Assembly: GCF_004362215.1 (NCBI RefSeq)
Contig: NZ_SNWR01000001.1
Location: 6,802,001 to 6,866,000, forward strand
Length of the DNA: 64,000 nucleotides
Reading direction: 5' to 3'
DNA from: Paractinoplanes brasiliensis
Lineage (GTDB): Bacteria; Actinomycetota; Actinomycetes; Mycobacteriales; Micromonosporaceae
The notes under the pieces were generated by a model. That model was not told the origin of the DNA, ran no database searches, and was given only the letters and a program-made list of their open reading frames with translations. Of this stretch, positions 26,217 to 33,737 are shown in pieces. Position 1 is the first letter of the stretch. Every line of letters starts with the position of its first letter. The translations under genes were made by a program, and so were the position numbers.

Positions 26217-27611
26217 ATGTTTCGGAGAGGTAATTTGCTCGCGCTGATCACGGGTGCTGTCGAGGATCGCAGCGCACGGGGAATTGCCGCGGCCGTGAGC
26301 CGCCTGGTGACCGCCGGGCAGCTGACGGCGGGCACCCGCCTGCCGACGGTCCGCGACGTCGCCCGCGAGCTCGGCGTCAGCCCGACCACGGTCAGCGAGG
26401 CCTGGCGCAGCCTCACCCGGGCCGGCGCCATCCAGACCCGGGGGCGTTCGGGCACCTTCGTCGCGGCCCCGGTGCTGCCCCGCCAGCGCTGGCGCTATTC
26501 ACAACTCGGCGGCTCGGCCACCGCGGGGAGCCGGGACCTGTCGACCGGCGTACCCGACCATGATCTTTTGCCGGATCTGACCGACGCGCTCAAGCGGATC
26601 GGGGACGGGCGCCTGACCTCGAGTTACCTGGACGAGCCGGTGCTGCCGGCGCTCGAATCGCTGCTGCGCGAGCGGTGGCCCTTCCCGCCCGAGCGGCTCA
26701 CCGTGGTGGACGGCGCCCTGGACGCGCTCGACCGCGTGATCGGCGAAGTGGTGCGTTTCGGCGACCACGTGGTGGTGGAGAACCCCGCCTTCCCGCCGCT
26801 GCTCGACCTGCTGCAGGCGGTCGGCGCCACCGTGGTCGGGGTGCCGATGGACGCGTACGGGATGCGCCCGGACCTGCTGCACGGGGTGCTCGCCGACTAT
26901 CCCGCGGTCGCCGTCTTCCTGCAGCCCCGCGCCCACAACCCGACCGGGGTCAGCATGGCCGCCACCCGTGCTTCCGAGCTCGCCACCGTGCTGGGCGGCT
27001 GCCCCGACGTGCTGGTCGTCGAGGACGATCACGCGGGCGACATCGCGTCCGCCGCGCCGGTCAGCCTCGGCGCCTTCCTGCCGGAGCGGACGGTGCACGT
27101 GGCCAGCTTCAGCAAGAGCCACGGCCCCGACCTGCGGCTCGCGGCGGCCGGCGGCCCGGCCCGGGTGATCGGCCCGGTGGCGGACAGGCGGCTGCTCGGT
27201 CCCGGCTGGTCCAGCCGGCTGCTGCAGGGCGTGCTGCTCGACCTGCTGACGGATCCCGCTGCCGTCGCGCAGATCGCCAAGGCCCGTTCCGCGTACGCCA
27301 CCAGGCGCGCGACCCTGCTGGAAGAGCTGCGTGCCCGGGGCGTGACCGCGACCGCCGACGACGGCATCAACCTGTGGATGACCGTCGACGACCAGCAGAT
27401 CGCCATGGTCACGCTGGCCGCCCACGGCATCGCCGTCTCACCGGGAGCGCCGTTCTGTGTCGCCCCGCTCGACACCGATCACGTCCGGGTGACCGTCGGG
27501 CTGGTGTCCGACGGCTTCGCCGACCTGGCCGACATCCTGGCCTCCGCGGCCCTGCTCGACACCCCCGGAAGCGGCACCCGAGTCCGTCCCCATCCCCGAG
27601 GCTGGCGATGA
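26217..27611 (+). CDS. MocR-type GntR/aminotransferase regulator
   Basis: This regulator of about 464 residues has an N-terminal GntR winged helix (AGTRLPTVRDVARELGVSPT then TVSEAWRSLTRAG) fused to a fold-type I aminotransferase domain. The PLP lysine is in VASFSKSHGPDLRLA, with AHNPTGVS and VVEDDHAGDI also conserved. MocR proteins sense PLP or an amino-compound effector and usually control neighbouring divergent genes, here the pyrimidine cluster and the aminotransferase. The start is uncertain: ATG 26217 has no ribosome site, while TTG 26235 follows GGAGAGG at 26223-26229. The gene ends in ATGA. Confidence 0.9.
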   Translation: MFRRGNLLALITGAVEDRSARGIAAAVSRLVTAGQLTAGTRLPTVRDVARELGVSPTTVSEAWRSLTRAGAIQTRGRSGTFVAAPVLPRQRWRYSQLGGSATAGSRDLSTGVPDHDLLPDLTDALKRIGDGRLTSSYLDEPVLPALESLLRERWPFPPERLTVVDGALDALDRVIGEVVRFGDHVVVENPAFPPLLDLLQAVGATVVGVPMDAYGMRPDLLHGVLADYPAVAVFLQPRAHNPTGVSMAATRASELATVLGGCPDVLVVEDDHAGDIASAAPVSLGAFLPERTVHVASFSKSHGPDLRLAAAGGPARVIGPVADRRLLGPGWSSRLLQGVLLDLLTDPAAVAQIAKARSAYATRRATLLEELRARGVTATADDGINLWMTVDDQQIAMVTLAAHGIAVSPGAPFCVAPLDTDHVRVTVGLVSDGFADLADILASAALLDTPGSGTRVRPHPRGWR

Positions 27612-27628
27612 ACATTTCAGGAGCGACC

Positions 27629-28930
27629 ATGAGCGATGACCTGCTGGCCCGCCACCGGGCGGTGATGCCGGGCTGGATGCCGGTCTACTACGGCGACGAC
27701 GCCCTCGAGATCGTCGAGGGGTCCGGGCGACGGGTGCGGGGCGCCGACGGCCGCACCTACCTGGACTTCTTCGGCGGCGTGCTGACCAACATGATCGGCT
27801 ACGACATCCCGGAGATCAACGAGGCCGTACGCAAGCAGCTGGCGACCGGGGTCGTGCACACCTCGACGCTGTACCTGATCCGGCAGCAGGTCGAGCTGGC
27901 CGAGCGGATCGCCCGCGTCTCCGGGATCCCGGACGCCCGGGTGTTCTTCACCAATTCGGGCAGCGAGGCCAACGAGACGGCGCTGCTGATGGCGGCCAAC
28001 GTGCGCCGGTCCAACCAGATCCTGGCGATCAAGAACAGCTACCACGGCCGGACCTTCGCCACCATGGCCGTCACGGGGCACCGCAGCTGGTCGTCGAGTT
28101 CGCTCAGCCCGCTCAACGTCTCGTGGCTGGCCTCGGGGGACAGGCTGCGCGGGCGGATGGCCGGGTTGTCCGACGGCGACATCCTCGACGCGGCCGTGGA
28201 CGACCTGCGTGAGGTGCTGGCCACGGTGACCGCGGGCGATGTGGCAGCCATGATCGCCGAGCCGATCCAGGGTGTCGGCGGGTTCGTGGCCGGCCCGGAC
28301 GGGCTGCTCGGGGCGTACCAGAAGGTCCTGGGGGAGCACGGGATCCTGCTGATCGCCGACGAGGTGCAGACCGGCTGGGGGCGTACGGGCGAGCATTTCT
28401 GGGGTTATCAGGCGCACGGCGTCGTTCCCGACCTGATCACGTTCGCCAAGGGCATCGGCAACGGGTTCGCGCTCGGCGGGGTCGCCGGCCGCGCGGACGT
28501 GATGAACGCGGTGCCGGCGATCAGCTTCTCCACGTTCGGTGGCAACCCGCTGTCGATGGCGGCCGGCACCGCCGTGCTCGACTACCTGCTCGACCACGAT
28601 CTGCAGACCAACGCCGCCCGTACGGGGGCGATCCTGCTCGACGGCCTGCGTGAGCTCGACCTGCCCACGGTGGGCGAGGTGCGCGGCAAGGGCTTGATGA
28701 TCGGCGTCGAGATCGTGCGCCCGGGCACCCGCGAGCCCGACCCCGCGGCGACGGTCCGCGTGTTCGACGAGTGCCGGGCCGGCGGGCTGCTGGTCGGCAA
28801 GGGCGGACTTTACGGCAACGTGCTGCGGATGGGGCCGCCGCTGACCCTCACCGAGGACGAGGCCCGCGAGGGTCTGGCGATCCTGACCGGCGCGTTGGCA
28901 CGTGTGGACGCCGAGGCTCGGATCGGCTGA
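27629..28930 (+). CDS. Class III PLP aminotransferase (AGXT2/omega-transaminase-like)
   Basis: This is a 433-residue aminotransferase. FFTNSGSEANETALLMAA, SYHGRTFATMAVTG, LIADEVQTGWGRTG (Asp244) and TFAKGIGNG (PLP-Lys274) are all intact. The sequence resembles alanine-glyoxylate aminotransferase 2 and beta-alanine/beta-aminoisobutyrate transaminases, which would take the product of the amidohydrolase step to a semialdehyde. ATG 27629 is chosen because CAGGAG lies at 27618-27623; an ATG at 27608 overlaps the regulator stop but has a poorer site. It is co-directional with, and 17 bp from, the MocR gene. Confidence 0.92.
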   Translation: MSDDLLARHRAVMPGWMPVYYGDDALEIVEGSGRRVRGADGRTYLDFFGGVLTNMIGYDIPEINEAVRKQLATGVVHTSTLYLIRQQVELAERIARVSGIPDARVFFTNSGSEANETALLMAANVRRSNQILAIKNSYHGRTFATMAVTGHRSWSSSSLSPLNVSWLASGDRLRGRMAGLSDGDILDAAVDDLREVLATVTAGDVAAMIAEPIQGVGGFVAGPDGLLGAYQKVLGEHGILLIADEVQTGWGRTGEHFWGYQAHGVVPDLITFAKGIGNGFALGGVAGRADVMNAVPAISFSTFGGNPLSMAAGTAVLDYLLDHDLQTNAARTGAILLDGLRELDLPTVGEVRGKGLMIGVEIVRPGTREPDPAATVRVFDECRAGGLLVGKGGLYGNVLRMGPPLTLTEDEAREGLAILTGALARVDAEARIG

Positions 28931-28945
28931 TCCCGCGATGCGGGA

Positions 28946-28983
28946 CCGTTGGCCCCTTCCCGGGGGCAGGGAGGGGCCAACGG
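28946..28983. terminator. Strong hairpin between convergent genes
   Basis: CCGTTGGCCCCTTCCC at 28946-28961 pairs with GGGAGGGGCCAACGG at 28969-28983. It is preceded by a smaller hairpin (TCCCGCGATGCGGGA, 28931-28945). It lies between the aminotransferase gene and the oppositely directed dioxygenase gene and probably ends both transcripts. Confidence 0.8.
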
Positions 28984-29014
28984 AGATCACCCACGGTGAC
29001 GCCGTACGGGGTGA

Positions 29015-29893
29015 TCAGCGCAGCCACGGCACCGAACGGTCGAGCAGCCCACGCGTCGACAATTCGTGCCGCAGCGGAATTTTCTCGTCGATGTATCCGT
29101 CCCATCCGACGCCCCAGTGATTGGCCGTGTGCGGGGCCTCACCGAGCAATTGGCGTTGCACCGGCGTGCGATTGGCCCACCATTCGGAGTCCTTGTCGAT
29201 CGGCATGTCGTCGAGCGGCCGGACCCACCGGTACGTGTACCCGATGAAGAGGATCTTGCGGGTGACGGCGCTGCGGTTGGGTGAGCGCGAGTGCCAGAGA
29301 CGCCGGTCGAAGATGAAGCAGTCGCCCGGCTCGGCCGTGATCTCCATGGCGCCGCGGGGGTCCCCTCCGGCCGGGGGACGGTCCAGCGTGTTGTCGAGGT
29401 GGCTGCCCGGGATCACCTTTGTCGCACCCCGCCCGGTGCGCGACAGGTCCGAGAGCACGTACGCCACCTTGAGCGACAGCATCGGCCGGGGCTGATCTCC
29501 TCTCAGGGTCTCAGGGTCGCTGTTCTGCCGGTATCCGTCCTGGTGCCAGCCCCACGCCGGCTCCTGTTCGGACGGTTGCGGCGGTGTCACGTCCAGATGG
29601 TTGTGGTGGGTGTAGATGTTCCAGCCGGCCAGCCCCCAGACGTACGGGAAGGTCGCCGGGTGGGTGAGCAGCTCGCCGAACTCCTCGTCGCGCGGCAGGA
29701 AGCCGAGCAGGTGCAGACTGCCGTCGGGTTTGAGCCGCCCCGCCGCACGTTCCTGTGCGTACACCCGGTCGGCGGCGGCCTCGAGGCGGGCCCGGCGCTC
29801 CTCGTCGAGCGCGTTGCAGACCAGCAGGACCCCGTCGGTCAGGAATTGCTCCCGCTGAGCCTCGGTGATGGCCTCGAATCCTGTTTTCTGCAT
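29015..29893 (-). CDS. Phytanoyl-CoA dioxygenase (PhyH) family protein
   Basis: This 292-residue Fe(II)/2-oxoglutarate oxygenase has the iron triad His117-x-Asp119 (WGWHQDGY) and His201 (RLWHSRSPNRS), with an Arg shortly after that should bind 2-oxoglutarate. Family members hydroxylate lipids, ectoine or secondary metabolites, so the substrate is open. ATG 29893 has GGAGAG just upstream. It is divergent from the exported sugar-isomerase/dehydrogenase pair, with 250 bp between them. A link to those genes through a shared regulator is possible. Confidence 0.9.
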   Translation of the reverse strand: MQKTGFEAITEAQREQFLTDGVLLVCNALDEERRARLEAAADRVYAQERAAGRLKPDGSLHLLGFLPRDEEFGELLTHPATFPYVWGLAGWNIYTHHNHLDVTPPQPSEQEPAWGWHQDGYRQNSDPETLRGDQPRPMLSLKVAYVLSDLSRTGRGATKVIPGSHLDNTLDRPPAGGDPRGAMEITAEPGDCFIFDRRLWHSRSPNRSAVTRKILFIGYTYRWVRPLDDMPIDKDSEWWANRTPVQRQLLGEAPHTANHWGVGWDGYIDEKIPLRHELSTRGLLDRSVPWLR

Positions 29894-30088
29894 TTCTCTC
29901 CGGTCCCCTTCCGAGGTTTTGTTCCCTGGGAACTCGGCGCGCTTGATATCTAAGACGCGGCTGTGGCAGGTCCGCGTTGCAGGGGTCGAAACACTTCGAA
30001 GCCCGATCGGCGCTGACACGGAGAGTCACGAAAAGGTTTTGTCCGAGTGCGGGAAACTTTCGCTGGATCTGAAGAAACTTAGGTTCCC

Positions 30089-30132
30089 ATCGATCGAAAC
30101 ATCTGCGTAATGTATCGAACGATGTCGTTCGA
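30089..30132. promoter_or_regulatory. Overlapping palindromic operator before 30144 gene
   Basis: A perfect inverted repeat TCGAACGA-TG-TCGTTCGA lies at 30115-30132, directly before the ribosome site GAAGGAG and 11 bp from the start codon. A larger 14-7-14 inverted repeat (12 of 14 matched) spans 30089-30123 and shares the TCGAACGAT half. Two nested dyads at a start site suggest a repressor site, perhaps LacI or GntR type. The rest of the 250-bp gap (29894-30088) contains the divergent dioxygenase promoter. Confidence 0.65.
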
Positions 30133-30143
30133 AGGAGACCGCA

Positions 30144-31052
30144 ATGCCGCAGTCACTGAACCGTCGTCAACTACTCGGCGCCGCGGCCGCGGCCGGCGCC
30201 GTAGCCACCCTCGCAGCACCGGGCGCCGCACACGCGGGCGGCTCGCACTCGTCGTCCCGGCGGGTTCCTCGTGACCAGATCAGCGTGCAGCTCTACACGC
30301 TGCGCAACCAGCTCGCGATCGACCTGGAGGCGAGCCTCGCGGAGCTCGCCGAGATCGGTTACAAGCGGGTCGAGCACGCCGGCTTCGTCGGCCGCACGGC
30401 CGCGCAGTTCCGGGCCGCCCTCGACGCCGCGGGCCTGCGGGCCACCTCGGGGCACGTCGGCATCCCGCAGCCGTTCGACGCCGGCGCCTGGGAAAGGGCG
30501 TTGCAGGACGCCAACGTCGTCGGCAACAAGTTCATCGTCCATCCGTTCTTCGGCCAGGGCCCCAGCGGCCCGATCCGTGACGCCGCCGTCTACCGCGCCT
30601 TCGCGGCCGACCTCAACAAGGCGGGCAAGCTGGCCAGGCGGGCCGGGCTGTCGTTCGGTTACCACAACCACCACGCCGAGTTCTTCCGGCAGAACGGCAC
30701 CGAGCTCACCGGCTTCGACATCCTGACCGGCGAGACCGACGACCGGTACGTGCACCTCGAGGTCGATCTCTACTGGGCGTTCCGCGGCGCCAGCGACCCG
30801 GTCGACCTGATCAAGAAGAACCGCGGCCGGATCAAGCAGGTCCACGTCAAGGACCTCGACGTCAACGCGAGCTTCGCCGACCCGGGTGACGGCCTGATCG
30901 ACTTCGGTCGCATCTTCGAGCACTCCAAGGAGGCCGGGCTCATCGAGTACATCGTGGAACGCGACGACGCGGGATCGCCGCCGCGCACCCCCGCCGATGC
31001 TCTTGTGACCGCCGAGCGCGGTTACGACTTCCTCGAAAGGTTGCGCTTCTGA
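30144..31052 (+). CDS. Tat-exported sugar phosphate isomerase/epimerase-like protein
   Basis: This 302-residue protein has a Tat signal (NRRQLLGAAAAAGAVATL, cleaved near AHA-G) and a xylose-isomerase-like TIM barrel: ISVQLYTLRNQLAIDLEASL, FGYHNHHAEF, HLEVDLYWAF, QVHVKDLDVN and YIVERDDAG. The Glu/His/Asp residues on those strands are the usual metal ligands. Export of this fold is a known subgroup, often next to oxidoreductases that act on sugars. The stop TGA overlaps the next start by one base (TGATG), so it is coupled to the dehydrogenase gene. The sugar substrate is unknown. Confidence 0.88.
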   Translation: MPQSLNRRQLLGAAAAAGAVATLAAPGAAHAGGSHSSSRRVPRDQISVQLYTLRNQLAIDLEASLAELAEIGYKRVEHAGFVGRTAAQFRAALDAAGLRATSGHVGIPQPFDAGAWERALQDANVVGNKFIVHPFFGQGPSGPIRDAAVYRAFAADLNKAGKLARRAGLSFGYHNHHAEFFRQNGTELTGFDILTGETDDRYVHLEVDLYWAFRGASDPVDLIKKNRGRIKQVHVKDLDVNASFADPGDGLIDFGRIFEHSKEAGLIEYIVERDDAGSPPRTPADALVTAERGYDFLERLRF

Positions 31053-33130
31053 TGCTGCGCCGAATCGGAATCCTCAGTGTCGCCGGCGTGGCGCTGCTGA
31101 TCACCCCGGCGGTGGCCGCAGCGGGACCGGGCAAGCCGAGCCAGCCGTTGCCGCCGTCGTCCGACTTCCAGAAGGTCACGCTCAACGACTTCCCGGGCGA
31201 GCCGATCGCGATCGCGGTGCTGCCGGACAAGCGCGTGCTGCACACGGCCCGCGGCGGCGAGGTCCGCATCCACGAGCCCGCCACCGGCCGCAACGTGCTG
31301 GCCGCGACGATCCCGGTGTACCTGCACGACGAGGAGGGCGTGCAGGGCATTGCCGTCGACCCCGACTTCGACCGCAACAAGTGGGTCTACGTCTATTACT
31401 CGCCGCCGCTGGACACCCCCTCCGACGATCCGAACACCCCGCAGGTCAACGAGGGTGACGCGCCCGCCGAGGGCACGGCGGCCGACTTCGCCCCGTTCAA
31501 GGGCCACATGCAGCTCTCGCGGTACAAGCTGCAGGGCAGCACCCTGAACCTGAACACCGAGCAGAAGATCATGCAGGTCGCCACCGACCGCGGCCAGTGC
31601 TGCCACGTCGGCGGCAAGATCGACTTCGACAGCAAGGGCAACCTGTACCTGTCGACCGGCGACGACAGCAACCCGTTCTTCTCCGACGGCTACGCCCCGA
31701 TCGACGAGCGCGCGAACCGCAACCCGGTCTTCGACGCGCAGCGCACCTCGGCCAACACCAACGACCTGCGCGGCAAGGTCCTGCGCATCAAGGTCGGCGG
31801 CAGCGGGAAGTACACGATCCCCAAGGGCAACCTCTTCAAGCCGGGCACACCCAAGACCCGGCCCGAGATCTACGCCATGGGCCTGCGCAACCCGTTCCGG
31901 TTCACCGTCGACCCGCGTACGGACGTCGTGTACGTCGCCGACTACTCGCCGGACGCTCGCACCGCCAACCCGGCGCGCGGCCCGGCCGGGCAGGGGCGCT
32001 GGGTGGCCATCGACAAGCCCGCCAACTACGGCTGGCCGTACTGCGTGGCGCCCGACCAGCCCTACGTGGACTACGACTTCGCCACCGGCGTCTCCGGCGC
32101 CCCGTTCAACTGCGCCAAGCCGGTCAACGACTCGCCGAACAACACCGGCCTGAAGAACCTGCCGCCGGTCGAGAAGCCCGAGGTCATCTACGGCTACGGC
32201 GTCAGCGCCCAGTTCCCGGAGCTGGGCACGGGGGGCATCGGCCCGATGGGCGGCCCGGCCTACGAGTACGACAAGCGGTCGCGCTCGCGGATCAAGTGGC
32301 CCGAGGCGTTCGACGGCAAGCCGCTGTTCGCCGAGTGGACCCGCGACTACGTCAAGGCGTTCACGCTCGACCGCCGCAACCAGGTGACGAAGGTGGAGGC
32401 GGTGCTGCCGGAGCTGGTCTTCGACAACCCGATGGACCTCGAGTTCGGCCCCGACGGCGCGCTCTACGTCCTGGAGTACGGCGACGGGTACTTCAACGAG
32501 AACCCGGACGCCCAGCTGGCCCGCTTCGACTTCGTACGGGGCAACCGCACCCCGATCCCGAAGGTGTCGGCCACCCCGGCCTCGGGTCAGGCGCCGCTGA
32601 CGGTCCAGTTCTCCAGCGCCGGCACCACCGACCCGGACGGCGACGCGCTGAAGTACGCCTGGTACCTCGACAACGACAACAAGGTCGACTCGACCGCCCC
32701 CAACCCGACGTTCACCTTCACCGCGAACGCCGACTACCGCCCGACGCTGAAGGTCACCGACAGCACCGGCCGGTCCGCGTCGGCCGAGGTGATCCTGCCG
32801 GTCGGCACGGCGGCTCCGGTCGTCGAGTTCGTGACGCTGCAGGACGGGCAGCCGTTCGCCTTCGGTGACACGGTGAACTTCGAGGTGCGGGTGACCGACG
32901 ACGCGCCGGTCGACTGCTCGCGGGTCACGGTGACCTACGTCCTCGGGCACGACCAGCACGGGCATCCGCTGAGCACGGCGTCGGGCTGCACCGGCTCGAT
33001 CGTCACGTTCCTCGACCCCGGTCACGCGGGGTCCGACAACCTGACGGGCGTGTTCGTCGCCTCCTACACCGACACCGGTGTCCCGCCGCAGACGGGCCGC
33101 GACACGGTGGTTCTGCAGCCGTCGAACTGA
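31052..33130 (+). CDS. Secreted PQQ-type sugar dehydrogenase with PKD domain
   Basis: This 692-residue exported protein has a signal peptide (to VAAAG). Its GSDH-like six-bladed propeller spans about residues 40-510, with HDEEGVQGIAVDPDF, CCHVGGKIDFDSKGNLYLST, YAMGLRNPFRFTVDPRTD, YGWPYC and VFDNPMDLEFGPDGALYVLE. A PKD-like Ig domain follows (ATPASGQAPLTVQFSSAG then TTDPDGDALKYAWYLDND), then a final beta domain with a Cys pair. The family oxidises sugars with PQQ or uses the propeller for binding. Multiple Tyr/Trp-rich loops suit carbohydrate. It is translationally coupled to the exported isomerase. Confidence 0.9.
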   Translation: MLRRIGILSVAGVALLITPAVAAAGPGKPSQPLPPSSDFQKVTLNDFPGEPIAIAVLPDKRVLHTARGGEVRIHEPATGRNVLAATIPVYLHDEEGVQGIAVDPDFDRNKWVYVYYSPPLDTPSDDPNTPQVNEGDAPAEGTAADFAPFKGHMQLSRYKLQGSTLNLNTEQKIMQVATDRGQCCHVGGKIDFDSKGNLYLSTGDDSNPFFSDGYAPIDERANRNPVFDAQRTSANTNDLRGKVLRIKVGGSGKYTIPKGNLFKPGTPKTRPEIYAMGLRNPFRFTVDPRTDVVYVADYSPDARTANPARGPAGQGRWVAIDKPANYGWPYCVAPDQPYVDYDFATGVSGAPFNCAKPVNDSPNNTGLKNLPPVEKPEVIYGYGVSAQFPELGTGGIGPMGGPAYEYDKRSRSRIKWPEAFDGKPLFAEWTRDYVKAFTLDRRNQVTKVEAVLPELVFDNPMDLEFGPDGALYVLEYGDGYFNENPDAQLARFDFVRGNRTPIPKVSATPASGQAPLTVQFSSAGTTDPDGDALKYAWYLDNDNKVDSTAPNPTFTFTANADYRPTLKVTDSTGRSASAEVILPVGTAAPVVEFVTLQDGQPFAFGDTVNFEVRVTDDAPVDCSRVTVTYVLGHDQHGHPLSTASGCTGSIVTFLDPGHAGSDNLTGVFVASYTDTGVPPQTGRDTVVLQPSN

Positions 33131-33145
33131 CGGGATGACGAGAGG

Positions 33146-33174
33146 AAGGCCGGGTCCGCGGGGCCCGGCCTTTT
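33146..33174 (+). terminator. Rho-independent terminator
   Basis: AAGGCCGGG and CCCGGCCTT form a stem around a GC-rich loop and are followed by a TTTT run, directly after the dehydrogenase gene. Confidence 0.85.
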
Positions 33175-33217
33175 CCCTGCGTACGGGGTAGGTTCTCCCT
33201 GACACGCTGGGAGGATC

Positions 33218-33535
33218 GTGACCGACAACCGCTCCAACTTCCTGATCCGCGCGGTCGAGTGGCTGCGCGCGGGCTACCCGGCCGGGGTGCCCCGTCAGGA
33301 CTACGTCGCGCTGCTCGGCGTGCTGCGCCGCAAGCTCACCGAGGACGAGATCCGCCGGGTCGCCGCGGACCTGGCCGAACACTCGCTGACCAGCGACGAC
33401 CCGATCACCGGCGACGACATCGAGACGATGATCAGCGAGTCGATGCTGCAGGAGGCGACGCCGGCCGACGTGGCCCGGGTCTCGGCGCACCTCGCGGCCG
33501 GCGGATGGCCCCTGGCCGACCCGCCCGTCGAGTGA
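33218..33535 (+). CDS. DUF3349 family small helical protein
   Basis: This 105-residue cytoplasmic protein belongs to a small actinobacterial family of unknown function: FLIRAVEWLRAGYPAGVPRQ, DYVALLGVLRRKLTEDEIRR, and PITGDDIETMI with VARVSAHLAAGGWPL. The pattern is a compact helical bundle. GTG 33218 has GGGAGG at 33209-33214. It stands alone between the terminator at 33146 and the phosphate transporter. Confidence 0.8.
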   Translation: MTDNRSNFLIRAVEWLRAGYPAGVPRQDYVALLGVLRRKLTEDEIRRVAADLAEHSLTSDDPITGDDIETMISESMLQEATPADVARVSAHLAAGGWPLADPPVE

Positions 33536-33627
33536 CATCGCGTAGCCGCCGGATGCCCCTCGGTGGGTCGCCGTCGAGTGAGATTGTGCACGAGCGCTTG
33601 CGCCGGGGCGTAACTCCTACCCCGCAA

Positions 33628-33645
33628 GGTGAACAGAAGGTGAAC
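33628..33645. promoter_or_regulatory. PHO-box-like direct repeat upstream of pit
   Basis: GGTGAAC occurs at 33628-33634 and 33639-33645, an 11-bp period. Read on the other strand this is GTTCACC-N4-GTTCACC, the direct-repeat form bound by PhoP in Streptomyces. It lies 93 bp before the start of a phosphate transporter gene, which makes PhoP control likely. A pair of GCCGTAAT repeats (about 33648 and 33671) follows. Confidence 0.7.
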
Positions 33646-33737
33646 GAGCCGTAATCGGCGGGGTAACGAGGCCGTAATATCCAATTCACAGTCGTTGAAC
33701 TCTTCTGATCTGATCATCGACCAGCGACCCTGACGGT

